Below, piece after piece: positions 25,033 through 34,006 of a DNA stretch of 64,000 nucleotides (position 1 is its first letter; each line of letters opens with the position of its first letter). Source of the stretch: Actinotignum schaalii_C. GTDB taxonomy: Bacteria > Actinomycetota > Actinomycetes > Actinomycetales > Actinomycetaceae. The stretch spans positions 1-64,000 of the forward strand of contig NZ_JAWUEL010000011.1 of NCBI RefSeq assembly GCF_034119425.1, in the 5' to 3' direction. The position numbers were made by a program, and so were the translations under genes. A model generated the notes under the pieces. It had not been told where the DNA came from. It did no database searches and was given only the letters and a program-made list of their open reading frames with translations.

Positions 25033-26298
25033 ATGAAGATCTTGCACACCTCCGATTGGCACCTCGGGCGCACCCTGCACCGGGCGGATCTCACTCCCGC
25101 CTTTGAGATGTGGGTAGATCACGTCGTGGATACCGTGCGGGAACGTGAGGTAGATGCCCTCCTTATCAGCGGGGATGTCTATGATCGCAGTGTCCCACCC
25201 GCTCCCATGGTTGAGCTTTTTTCACGCACCCTACGTAGGCTCGCGCAGCTCACCACCGTCATTTTGATCTCCGGGAACCACGATTCCCCCCAGCGCCTGG
25301 GATTCGGGGCGGAACTTTTCCAGGAGCGCATTGTTATTCGCACCGATCCGCTGCGCTGCGCTCAGCCAGTAGAGCTGCGTGATCGCGCCGGGAATCTCGG
25401 AGCGCTGGTCTACCCCATTCCCTATTTGGATCCCGATGTGGAACGGCGCCGCCTGGCGGGCGGTGATGCTCACACCGGTGCGGGCAATTCGGATGATTCG
25501 GAGGGTGTGGAGCTGCTGGAGCGCTCGCACGCCGCGGTGATGCACGCAGCTGTGGGGCGCATTGCCGCGGATATCCAGCACGGCCCGCACGCCGGCAAAC
25601 CGTTAGCACGTATCGCTATGGCACACGCCTTCGTTGCCGGCGGGGCAGCCAGTGAATCCGAACGCGATATTTCCGTGGGAGGGGTGGAAGTTGTTCCCGC
25701 CGCGCTTTTCGCCCTGGGTGGTGCGGGGGAATGCGCCACTCCGGGCCTCAGCTACGTGGCTCTCGGTCATTTGCATTCTCCGCAGCGGGTAGGCGGCGCA
25801 CCAGAACCGGGTGCTTGCGAATGTAGCGAGCTGCCGCCCATGCGCTACTCGGGCTCGCCTATCGCTTTTTCTTTCTCGGAAACCAGGCCTAAGTCTTCTG
25901 TTCTTCTCACTTTTGAAGGCGGAGTGCTAGTGGAAGAAGAACTCATTCCCGCTCCGGTATGGCGCCCCATCGTCACGATTGAAGCGCCACTAGCCGAAGT
26001 TCTCGGTCCTGCGCATCGTGATGATCGGGATAAATTCGCTCGCATTCTCGTCACCGATCCAGCCCGCCCGGCAGATCTGACCACCCGGGTACGGGCCGCT
26101 TTCCCGCACGCTTTGGAAATTCGCCACGTGGTAGATCCGGCCGCTACCCGCCACGGCGCAGCTGATACCCGGCGTCGTGATGCTTTGAGCGTGCTGCGCC
26201 AATTCATGTCAGAAAGTGGGCACCGGGATCTTACGGAGGAAGAAGATCAGGTCATGGTAGCGGCATGGGAAGCCGCTCGCACCGGGGAAAAGGAGTAA
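25033..26298 (+). CDS. sbcD: Exonuclease SbcCD, nuclease subunit D
   Basis: This 421-residue Mre11-type nuclease processes hairpins and protein-blocked DNA ends with SbcC. The metal-binding motifs are DWHLGR (about 8), SGDVYDRS (about 56), SGNHDSP (about 80) and LGHLHSPQ (about 243). Its stop is six bases before sbcC, whose ribosome site AAGGAG is partly inside the sbcD end. Confidence 0.95.
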   Translation: MKILHTSDWHLGRTLHRADLTPAFEMWVDHVVDTVREREVDALLISGDVYDRSVPPAPMVELFSRTLRRLAQLTTVILISGNHDSPQRLGFGAELFQERIVIRTDPLRCAQPVELRDRAGNLGALVYPIPYLDPDVERRRLAGGDAHTGAGNSDDSEGVELLERSHAAVMHAAVGRIAADIQHGPHAGKPLARIAMAHAFVAGGAASESERDISVGGVEVVPAALFALGGAGECATPGLSYVALGHLHSPQRVGGAPEPGACECSELPPMRYSGSPIAFSFSETRPKSSVLLTFEGGVLVEEELIPAPVWRPIVTIEAPLAEVLGPAHRDDRDKFARILVTDPARPADLTTRVRAAFPHALEIRHVVDPAATRHGAADTRRRDALSVLRQFMSESGHRDLTEEEDQVMVAAWEAARTGEKE

Positions 26299-26304
26299 GA
26301 GCTC

Positions 26305-29300
26305 ATGCAGCTGCGCCGCTTAGAACTTCAAGGTATCGGCTCCTTCGCGGGGCGGGAAGTCATTGATTTTGATGCCCTGGGCGCATCCGGTCTTTTCCTG
26401 GTGGAAGGACCCACGGGAGCGGGCAAATCAACCATTATTGACGCCGTCGTTTTCGGGCTTTTCGGTACGGTAGCCGGCGGGAAAGAAAGTTCAACCGAGC
26501 GCCTGCGTTCCACGCATGTTGCTCCTTCCACCACCAGCTACGCGGACGTTATTTTCACCATCGAAGCGGGCACATTCCGGGTGCGGCGCACCCCTAGCTT
26601 CACGAAACCGGGTAATTCCTCCCCCACCGCCGCCACTGCGAAATTGTGGAAGCTCTCCGAAACCGCGGTGGACCTCGGTGATATAGACGGCGGTACCCCG
26701 ATTGCTACCAAAGCTCGTGATGTCGGGGTGTATATCAGCAACCTGCTCGGGCTCAATGCGGAACAGTTCTTGCAAACTATCGTGCTCCCGCAGGGGAAGT
26801 TCGCTGAATTTCTACGGCTAGAAAGCCAAGAACGCACCCGGCTTCTCACCCAAATTTTCGACACCCGTGTTTTTGGTTCTGTCACCCAGTGGCTCACGGA
26901 TCATGCCCGCGCAGCGCGCGGAGCTATTGCGAGCGCTCATGAAACCTTCGTGCGGGCTGTCTCGAATACCGCAACCGCCCTGGAACTTCCCCCCGCGGAG
27001 GGTGGCTCCCTCATCGGCGCTGCCCAAGGGGTCGATTTGCCAGCCGAAGGTGAAACGGTGATCGTCACTCTGGAGCAGGCTCTCGCCGCTGCCGCGGAAC
27101 GCGCTAGCGATGCACTCGCCCGGGCCGAAGAAGCAGAAGGCGTATTTGAGCGGGCCCGGGAACACGAAAATGCGCAGCGCACCCTGGCTAGCCGCATCGA
27201 ACGCCGCAAGGAGCTGCGCGTCCGGGCCGGCCAGCTCGGTGAACGCGAAGATGCGATCACCGCGGATCGCGCTCGCCTCGCGGCCCACCGCGCCGCCACC
27301 CCGCTACTCCCGTATGTGCATGCGCTGGCGCGCGCTCGCCAAGAAAGCCGCGATTGCGCCGGCGCCTGCGCGGCAGCCCAGGCCCGCCTCGTGGCTACTT
27401 TCGCAAAATTTGGAGCGAGCACCGGGCGGGTTGATGGCCCCGTTACTGATATCACCCCTGCCGGGGTGGAATCCGGGCGGCGTGCGGTCACGGAGCTAAG
27501 CGAAGCTAGCGGGCGCTTGGCCGAATTGGAGCGTACCGAACACGAAGTAGAGCGCAAACAGCAAGAAGCCACCCGCGCTGCCGCACAGATTGTCGAACTC
27601 CACAGCTCGGTGGAAAAACTACGCGATGAAGCAGCTGCCGCCGCAACTGAACGCGAAGCCATGGAGAAGGAACTAGATACGGCCCGCGCCATCGCCAGTG
27701 GGGAGCCCGCTGCTGCGCAGCGGGCTCGCAGCGCCACGGAACTTCTCGAAGTATTGGAGCGGGTTGCTGCTAGTGAACGCGCGGAGGTAGAAGCCAGCGC
27801 CGCCCTGGCTGAGGCTCTCACCCGGGTCCGGGAAGCGGAAAGTACCGCCCGGGAAATCACCGATGCGTGGGTGCAGTCCACCGCCGGTGAATTAGCGGGG
27901 CAACTGCGTGAGAACGAACCCTGCCCGGTATGCGGATCGTGCACCCACCCGGCGCCCGCTTCCCCGGAAACTGTCCGTGCCACCGCCGCGCAGGTGAAAG
28001 CCTCCCAAGAAGTAGCCTCAGCTGCCCGGGAAAAGTACAGCACCTGCCTAGCTGACGTGGAGAAAATAAAAGCCCAGCTTACTGAGCAACGTGCGGCGGC
28101 GGGGGATGCCACCGTGGAAGTAGCCAGCGCGGAACTAGCTGCCGCCCGCACGGACTTGAGTGCGGCACAGCAGGCAGCGTTACGCGTTACCGACGTGGAG
28201 AAGCGAATCGCGCAGCTCGCTGAACAAGCTAGTTCGCGGGAAACATCTCTGGAACAATTACGCACCGACGTGACCCAATTAGAGGCTGAGAATACCTCCC
28301 GTACCCGTGATATCAGCGCGCAACTCGCGCGCCTCAGCGCGGAATACGCCGGCTTTGCTTCTATCGCGGAACGCCGCACGGCTCTTGACGCGCTGCGCGA
28401 AGCCCAGGATGCGTGGAACACTGCGGCCAGCGGGATGCTCACGGCACGTGAAGATGAACAGACCCGCAGCGAAGAACTCACGGCGGCTCTGGCCGGCACT
28501 GAATTCGCGGATGCCGAGTCGGTGAACGCTGCCGTGCTCAACGATGCGGAAGAAGCACACCTTCAGGATTCCATCACCGCCTTTGCTGAGGAATGCCGCG
28601 ATGTTCAGAGCAAACTTGCCGAACCGGAGCTCGCTGAGCTTCCCGAAAATGCCCGGGCTGATGTCACGGAAGCGGAAGAAGCCAGTGCGCTGGCACGCCA
28701 CGCTGCTCAAGAAGCGCGGGCACACGCCACCCGGGCGGAGAATCAGGCCCGCTCCGGGCGAGAACGCCTACATACCACCCAGCGGGATCTACAAGCGTGG
28801 CGGGCGGTGCGTGAACACTCCGGAGCGGTTGTGCGTTTAGCTTCCTTAGCTACCGCAGGTCCCGAATCGGTCACGAAAGTGCCCCTGGAAACCTTCGTGT
28901 TGCAACACCGTTTCGAACAGGTAGTGGATGTCGCTAATGAGCAGCTCGCTGATATTTCGCTCGGGCGTTTTGAACTCATCCGAACGGACGAAAAGGAGAA
29001 AGGCAGTCACCAGTCGAAAACCGGTCTCGGGCTGGCTGTTATTGACCACGCCGGCCCCGAACCGGTCCAGCGCTCCGTTCGCACGCTCTCGGGAGGGGAA
29101 ACGTTCTATGTGTCTATCTCCCTGGCCCTCGCCCTGGCGGAAGTGGTGCGCGCGGAAAACGGTGGGATCCACCTTGACACCCTCCTCATTGACGAAGGCT
29201 TCGGTTCGCTTTCCGACGGAGCACTCGATCAGGTCATGGGGGTGCTGCATGGCCTAGGGAAAAACGGGCGCACCGTGGGGGTTGTTTCCCACGTATCCGA

Positions 29301-29379
29301 AATGAAACAGATGATCAGCGAACGCATCTCTGTTATCCCGGGGGACGACGGCACGTCACATATACGCGTGACTGCCTAA
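26305..29379 (+). CDS. sbcC: Exonuclease SbcCD, ATPase subunit C
   Basis: This 1024-residue Rad50-like ATPase has Walker A GPTGAGKSTII (about 34-45), long Ala/Glu/Arg-rich coiled coils, a central zinc hook CPVCGSC (about 539), an ABC signature LSGGETF (about 926) and Walker B LLIDEGFGSL (about 957). With SbcD it forms the complete complex. Confidence 0.95.
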   Translation: MQLRRLELQGIGSFAGREVIDFDALGASGLFLVEGPTGAGKSTIIDAVVFGLFGTVAGGKESSTERLRSTHVAPSTTSYADVIFTIEAGTFRVRRTPSFTKPGNSSPTAATAKLWKLSETAVDLGDIDGGTPIATKARDVGVYISNLLGLNAEQFLQTIVLPQGKFAEFLRLESQERTRLLTQIFDTRVFGSVTQWLTDHARAARGAIASAHETFVRAVSNTATALELPPAEGGSLIGAAQGVDLPAEGETVIVTLEQALAAAAERASDALARAEEAEGVFERAREHENAQRTLASRIERRKELRVRAGQLGEREDAITADRARLAAHRAATPLLPYVHALARARQESRDCAGACAAAQARLVATFAKFGASTGRVDGPVTDITPAGVESGRRAVTELSEASGRLAELERTEHEVERKQQEATRAAAQIVELHSSVEKLRDEAAAAATEREAMEKELDTARAIASGEPAAAQRARSATELLEVLERVAASERAEVEASAALAEALTRVREAESTAREITDAWVQSTAGELAGQLRENEPCPVCGSCTHPAPASPETVRATAAQVKASQEVASAAREKYSTCLADVEKIKAQLTEQRAAAGDATVEVASAELAAARTDLSAAQQAALRVTDVEKRIAQLAEQASSRETSLEQLRTDVTQLEAENTSRTRDISAQLARLSAEYAGFASIAERRTALDALREAQDAWNTAASGMLTAREDEQTRSEELTAALAGTEFADAESVNAAVLNDAEEAHLQDSITAFAEECRDVQSKLAEPELAELPENARADVTEAEEASALARHAAQEARAHATRAENQARSGRERLHTTQRDLQAWRAVREHSGAVVRLASLATAGPESVTKVPLETFVLQHRFEQVVDVANEQLADISLGRFELIRTDEKEKGSHQSKTGLGLAVIDHAGPEPVQRSVRTLSGGETFYVSISLALALAEVVRAENGGIHLDTLLIDEGFGSLSDGALDQVMGVLHGLGKNGRTVGVVSHVSEMKQMISERISVIPGDDGTSHIRVTA

Positions 29380-29501
29380 CGCAGCTGGCACCGGCTGCAC
29401 TGATCAGCCCCACCTGACCGCCCACCTGACCGGCCCCGCGTGTGCATGAGCGCTTGCGTGCTCGGCCCGGGTAGGAATCAATATCACGCACCTATCGGGC
29501 C

Positions 29502-30023
29502 CTAAGCCTGCACCGCCGCACCCAGGTCGAGGGCTAGCTCAAGGCGTTCGGAAACGTCATACCAGAGCAAGTCTTCCTCGGCGAGCACCTCGAAAGCGGA
29601 CTCGTCATCTGGCCCTGCCAACACATATGCTTCCATGTCTGCTCCGTCCACGTGGATGGAGACCACCTCATCCCAGGAGAGCCCTTCGGAAAGCTCCAGG
29701 GCAGTGGGCAAATACTCTTCCGGTTGGGCAAGATCTCGGCATTTCTCAGGTGCCACCTCAGCGGCAATCACGACTCGGCGCGGGCGCAAGCCACCTCGTT
29801 CCGGCAGCACTACCCCGAACTGGTGATCGGCCTTCCCGGCGAATACCGCAAAGACGGCACGCAAAGAATCGTCCGCGGCGGCATTGAAAGCAATAGCCTC
29901 GAGGTAGTCACGATCTTCATCATTTACTTCACGCGCCAGAGCCTCCGTTGCCGCGTGCACCACACGCCCGGAAAGCACGGACAACGCCACATCGGCAGGA
30001 GTAGCCGGAAGATAAATCCTCAT
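29502..30023 (-). CDS. DUF6912 family protein
   Basis: This 173-residue acidic cytoplasmic protein begins MRIYLPATPADV and has a conserved C-terminal LLWYDVSERLELA. It matches the actinobacterial DUF6912 family, of unknown function, usually found beside SAF and CpaE-like genes as here. It is nine bases downstream of the CpaE-like gene. Confidence 0.72.
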   Translation of the reverse strand: MRIYLPATPADVALSVLSGRVVHAATEALAREVNDEDRDYLEAIAFNAAADDSLRAVFAVFAGKADHQFGVVLPERGGLRPRRVVIAAEVAPEKCRDLAQPEEYLPTALELSEGLSWDEVVSIHVDGADMEAYVLAGPDDESAFEVLAEEDLLWYDVSERLELALDLGAAVQA

Positions 30024-30032
30024 GCGTCCAGT

Positions 30033-30917
30033 CTACTCACCGCATCTACCGCGACAATCTAGAACAGCACGCCCCAGCCGCCGCACATCCCGGCTCGCCC
30101 CACTGCGAGGGGCTAAGGCCACCACGCTTATGCCGGCCCGTTCGGCCCGTGAGTAACGGGCGCCGTCGTCGCGCACCCCCACCACGGCGGGTAGCTCTTC
30201 CTCCGCGAGCTCGGCAAAAGCAAAGCGATCTTCCAGACCGGCACGGGTAACTACCGGCACGGCCGCACGGGCTACCGCCCGGGCCTGCCACCACGACTCC
30301 ACGCCGCGGCGCAAACCCACCGGTCCGGCGCGGCACGCAACCACAACGAGGTCCGCAGCGCGGAGGGCGCTGAGAGTCACGCTATCGCGCTCGCCCGCAG
30401 CCCCGGCTTCCTCCCTGTGGTGTTTGCGCCGCCCTAGCTGGTTGTGCTCATGCGGTAGGGGGTATCTACCCGCGTGAACACCTGCATCGTCAAGAAAAGC
30501 GGGAAGTTCCGCGGCACAATCGACGATGGTGATCTCCGCGAAGGGGCGGAGCTTATCCCAGAGCCCACCCATACCGGGCCCCGTCAGTTCACGCCAGCGC
30601 CCACCGTGGTTAAGACCGGGGAGAAAGTGCAAGGTACCGCGTGGCCCGCTACGCACGTGCCGAATATAACGCGGAAGTTGCTCCTCAATAGCATCGCCGG
30701 TATGCAACGCGCGCGCCACCCCGATAAGCCCGGACGGTTCCTCACCCAAATCCATGAGCTGGGCCAAGGAGGGGTTGCGGGTATCCGCGTCCACCAGCAG
30801 CACGGTGTGCCGCTCGCTCAGTACCCAGGAAAGATCACGCGCCAAAGTAGAACGCCCTGGTGCCCCCGCGCTCCCCCAGATCGCCACCAGAAAACCGGGG
30901 TCGGGGTTCGTGCTCAT
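30033..30917 (-). CDS. CpaE/MinD-like P-loop ATPase
   Basis: This 294-residue protein is a SIMIBI-class ATPase-like protein. The deviant Walker A reads GSAGAPGRSTLARDL, where the usual signature Lys and P-loop Lys are Ala and Arg. LLVDADTRNPSL is the switch motif and TIVDCAAEL the Walker B. CpaE proteins localise Tad/Flp pilus assembly, but no pilus genes lie here. Its start overlaps the SAF gene stop by four bases. Confidence 0.72.
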   Translation of the reverse strand: MSTNPDPGFLVAIWGSAGAPGRSTLARDLSWVLSERHTVLLVDADTRNPSLAQLMDLGEEPSGLIGVARALHTGDAIEEQLPRYIRHVRSGPRGTLHFLPGLNHGGRWRELTGPGMGGLWDKLRPFAEITIVDCAAELPAFLDDAGVHAGRYPLPHEHNQLGRRKHHREEAGAAGERDSVTLSALRAADLVVVACRAGPVGLRRGVESWWQARAVARAAVPVVTRAGLEDRFAFAELAEEELPAVVGVRDDGARYSRAERAGISVVALAPRSGASRDVRRLGRAVLDCRGRCGE

Positions 30918-31492
30918 TGCACCTCACCTACCAGCGTGAACGAGGAGCCCGCCGCGACTTCCTCCAGTGCGATCCCGAGCTCAGCACGCGGGATATGTAC
31001 TTCCACCGCCGCCGTGCCCGCGAAATGCGAGTCGCTGACCGTTCCCGCGAAAATGACCTCTCGGGAGATAAGCCGGGCGGGGGCTTTTTCCGCGGCGCTA
31101 CCCGGGGCCGGAAGGGCCCACAGCTGCACCTGCGCGCCGCGCACCAAAGCTGCGGGGAGCGCGCCGTTGAGAGGGAGCATCGCCACCACCCGCTCCCCCG
31201 ATATGCGCAAAGCTGACTTTTCCACCAATTCACCAGGATAAATCGTGCGCCCAACGGTACCCGCGTGACCTGCCTGAATATAGGCATCAGCAAGCCCGGC
31301 TGGAAGTTCGACCACCGCGAGCCCAGCCTGGTCCAAAGGCGTACCGGGAACCACCGCTTCGGTCGCCCGATAAACAGGGACAGTAACCGGACCGCGCAGC
31401 ACATATGCCCCCGCGAGCGCACCGGCAGCAATCAGTGCCACTCCTCCTGCCAGGCGCGGATCTTTCCACCGCGCCCCCGTTTTCTCACGCAT
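30914..31492 (-). CDS. SAF-domain (CpaB/RcpC-like) membrane protein
   Basis: This 192-residue protein has one N-terminal transmembrane helix (about 14-33) and an extracellular SAF domain (VYRATEAVVPGTPLDQAGL, RTIYPGELVEKSAL). CpaB-type proteins have such domains and help pilus export. It is translationally coupled (ATGA) to the CpaE-like ATPase, so the two probably act together in a surface process. Confidence 0.75.
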   Translation of the reverse strand: MREKTGARWKDPRLAGGVALIAAGALAGAYVLRGPVTVPVYRATEAVVPGTPLDQAGLAVVELPAGLADAYIQAGHAGTVGRTIYPGELVEKSALRISGERVVAMLPLNGALPAALVRGAQVQLWALPAPGSAAEKAPARLISREVIFAGTVSDSHFAGTAAVEVHIPRAELGIALEEVAAGSSFTLVGEVQ

Positions 31493-31873
31493 CTGCCCTC
31501 CTTATCCGATTCTGTGCACGTGACCGCGAATATTCGCGACCGGACGCAAATGGGAGCAAGTGGGAGCGAGCAAATATGACCGCCATCGCGGCCCGGTCAA
31601 GACTGCTCGCGCCGTGGTGTCAGTGTGACAGGTGGCGCGCAACTCGCCAAGTCCCCATCCACAGCCTGTGGATATCGACCTCTTTCCTCGCCGTCTCTTA
31701 TATGAGCTATCCACAGGGAAACGATGCTGGGTATACCCGGCTGATTAATAGTTGATACACACGGGACATTTATTCATACCACCACGGTGAGAACCGCGTG
31801 CCACCCGTTCTTCATCACGGACGGACCGCGTGGTTCTTGGTCCTGACCGGAAACCCCACCGAAGAGGTTAACG
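31493..31873. promoter_or_regulatory. Divergent regulatory region rich in palindromes and DnaA-box-like sites, 381 bp
   Basis: The region lies between the SAF (leftward) and LysM (rightward) genes. It holds perfect palindromes CGCGAATATTCGCG (31525-31538) and ATCCACAGCCTGTGGAT (31657-31673), and DnaA-box-like nonamers one mismatch from TTATCCACA: CTATCCACA at 31707-31715 and ATATCCACA on the minus strand at about 31666-31674. TGTCAGTGTGACA near 31619 is another palindrome. No gene is convincing here. Confidence 0.5.
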
Positions 31874-32647
31874 ATGTCGGCAACGATCAAAGCGCTACTA
31901 TCAGCGTTCGCAGGGCTCGCGTCCGCATTTTTCGCGGTCGCGACGGCCCGCCTGCATGCCCCGCCCGGGAGCGTCGCCCAGCTCACCGGGATTCTCACCG
32001 TGGGCGTATGCATCGTCGCGTGCCTGGCGTGCGCGCGGCTCACCCTCTGCTATTGCGCGGTTGCGCGTTTCACCCGTGGGAAAGACGACGCCGTCACCCG
32101 CCTCGCCCGCCGCATCGGCGGACACCGTTTCCGCGCTGCTCTCACCAGCACCCTCGCCACGACGCTGGTGTCCGTACCCGGGGCATGGGCCGCAGAGCCA
32201 GATTCTAGTAGCGCCGTTGATATCGGATGGGGTGGTGATTATTCCGCTCTCCTCACCTCACCACCTGCGCCCAGTGCAGATCCCACCGGGATTTTCCGCG
32301 TGAACCCTGATGAATTACTCGGTGATGTCTCGTATCGAGACGCGGCAGGTGGTTACTATCTGCACCCGCCCGTGCCTTCTGCTGGGAGTCCTTTGGCCGG
32401 ACCGGCCGCCGCTATCCGCACCCCGGACCTGCAAGCGCCAAATGCACCGCGGGCCGCACCAGCGCCGGCCTACATGGTGCAGCCCGGGGATACTCTCTGG
32501 GATATCGCTGCTACTCACCTCGGCGCGGGCGCGAGCGACGCGGATATCCTCAGCTACGTACACGCCATCGCCGCGGCCAATACCATCGAGAATAGCGATC
32601 TCATTTATCCTGGCGAGCACTTTATTCTTCCACCCGCGCGCGAATAA
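31874..32647 (+). CDS. LysM-domain membrane protein
   Basis: This 257-residue protein has two hydrophobic helices (about 1-25 and 36-60), a third hydrophobic stretch ending AWA near residue 110 that resembles a late signal sequence, a Pro/Ala-rich linker, and a C-terminal LysM domain (YMVQPGDTLWDIAATHL ... NSDLIYPGEHFILP). LysM binds peptidoglycan. The protein should be anchored in the membrane and reach the wall. It precedes the DUF6459 gene, as in related actinobacteria. Confidence 0.83.
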   Translation: MSATIKALLSAFAGLASAFFAVATARLHAPPGSVAQLTGILTVGVCIVACLACARLTLCYCAVARFTRGKDDAVTRLARRIGGHRFRAALTSTLATTLVSVPGAWAAEPDSSSAVDIGWGGDYSALLTSPPAPSADPTGIFRVNPDELLGDVSYRDAAGGYYLHPPVPSAGSPLAGPAAAIRTPDLQAPNAPRAAPAPAYMVQPGDTLWDIAATHLGAGASDADILSYVHAIAAANTIENSDLIYPGEHFILPPARE

Positions 32648-32761
32648 TCGTCACGTCTTGGCACCCCGCATCCGGCTTGACCACCATTCAGCTTCACCAC
32701 CATCCAGCTTGCCTCGGTCACCGAGGTCTATCCCCCTATCCCACGCTCTCAAGGAGACGAC

Positions 32762-33856
32762 ATGTCCACTGCCCCGCATACCGAAAATACCCCCGGTGCT
32801 ACCGAAACGACGGCGCCCGCGCACCCCGAGCCGCCGCCCATATCCAGCGCTGCGGGTCAGGATCTGCCGTCTCCTGAAGAAGTCACATCGGAGAGCCAGT
32901 CGGGTTCGACTCCCCACCACGAGCCAGAAGAACCGGAAACAATTCGGGTATCCCGGCTCCCACCCGCACCACCTCCCGTTTATGCGCAGCCAGAGATTAA
33001 TGAAATAGTCTCTGCCTTCGATCAGGTACAACTAGCGGAAGTGACACAATATCGGGCGGTCACCCGCCACCCGCCTTTCCCGCACGTGCCCCACGAGGAA
33101 GACACCTGCGTAGCGGAGAACGCGCCGCCGGGCACCGCCGAATCCGAGGAAATTTCCGCTACCCCTCGGGATAGCCAACCCGCCCCCAACGCGGGCTCCA
33201 CCAACGCGCATCCCCCTAACGCGCATCCCCCTAACGCGCATCCCCCTAACGCGCATCCCCCTAACGCGCATCCCCCTAACGCGAACTCCACCGATGCGGA
33301 TCCCACCGACGGCGTACCACCCGGCCATGGCATCGTGCGCGTAGATACCAGCGAACCGACCACCGACGTTGAGGCCACCGATAGCGGTAGTAACACCACT
33401 AGCCCCGCGGCCACGCCGGGTAAACCCGAACTGCACCAATGGAACCGGCTCGCGCTATCCGCCACACCCTACCGGGATATTTGGCGTGAAGAAATGGCAA
33501 CCCTCGATGATCCACTGCCGCCCGGAATCCGGCCACCGCATCGCTTCGCCGCCGGAATGATTACCTACTCCATCGAGGTGCTGCTGGGCCACCGCGCTCC
33601 CGGATATGTGCGCCCGCACCTCATCCCGGAGGTTTTCGCGGCACTGGTACGCCGGGCGGGTCTGGCGATGCGCATTAAGGGGAAAGCGCCCTGGCTCGGG
33701 GACCTGCGAATTTCCACACTCAAAATAACGCATCCGCGCCGGCGCGTAGCCGAGGTCATCGCCTGCGTATGTTCGGGCGAGCGAAACCATGCGGTTGCGA
33801 TGCGCCTGGAATTCCTCAGGGGCCGCTGGATCGTCGTCGCCCTTGAAATTGGGTAA
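32762..33856 (+). CDS. DUF6459 (Rv3235-like) protein with NAHPP repeats
   Basis: This 364-residue protein has an unstructured Pro/Thr/Ala-rich N-terminal two-thirds and a C-terminal DUF6459 domain (about 220-364: PPHRFAAGMITYSIEVLLGH to RGRWIVVALEIG). In mycobacteria the relative Rv3235 is also near secA1. Residues 148-172 are five exact NAHPP repeats. Function is unknown; the family has been compared to SecA-associated proteins only by location. Confidence 0.75.
   Translation: MSTAPHTENTPGATETTAPAHPEPPPISSAAGQDLPSPEEVTSESQSGSTPHHEPEEPETIRVSRLPPAPPPVYAQPEINEIVSAFDQVQLAEVTQYRAVTRHPPFPHVPHEEDTCVAENAPPGTAESEEISATPRDSQPAPNAGSTNAHPPNAHPPNAHPPNAHPPNAHPPNANSTDADPTDGVPPGHGIVRVDTSEPTTDVEATDSGSNTTSPAATPGKPELHQWNRLALSATPYRDIWREEMATLDDPLPPGIRPPHRFAAGMITYSIEVLLGHRAPGYVRPHLIPEVFAALVRRAGLAMRIKGKAPWLGDLRISTLKITHPRRRVAEVIACVCSGERNHAVAMRLEFLRGRWIVVALEIG
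33203..33277 (+). repeat. Five exact 15-bp tandem repeats in the DUF6459 gene
   Basis: The unit AACGCGCATCCCCCT occurs five times without a mismatch and encodes NAHPP. The lack of drift shows recent expansion. Copy-number change by slippage would keep the reading frame. Confidence 0.95.
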
Positions 33857-33905
33857 ACGAAACGCAGGACGAAAGAACACGAACCCAAAGCGATTAAACA
33901 CAAGT

Positions 33906-33946
33906 GCCGGTCGGTCACGTAACTATCGCGCACGTGACCGACCGGC
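33906..33946. terminator. Bidirectional terminator hairpin between DUF6459 and secA
   Basis: A perfect 15-bp stem (GCCGGTCGGTCACGT against ACGTGACCGACCGGC) with an 11-base loop lies between the convergent DUF6459 and secA genes. It can serve both strands; no T tract is present. Confidence 0.7.
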
Positions 33947-34006
33947 TCCCGTATGTCTATCGCCCTAGCGGCTTATCGCCTGGCTTGCCGCCTAACGGCC
34001 TACCGT

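Noticed and set aside
26937..28541. 534-codon minus-strand frame inside sbcC
   Set aside because: Ser/Arg/Ala-rich shadow of the coiled-coil codons of sbcC.
33203..33277. CRISPR-like array
   Set aside because: The repeats are contiguous 15-mers without spacers and lie in a coding frame.
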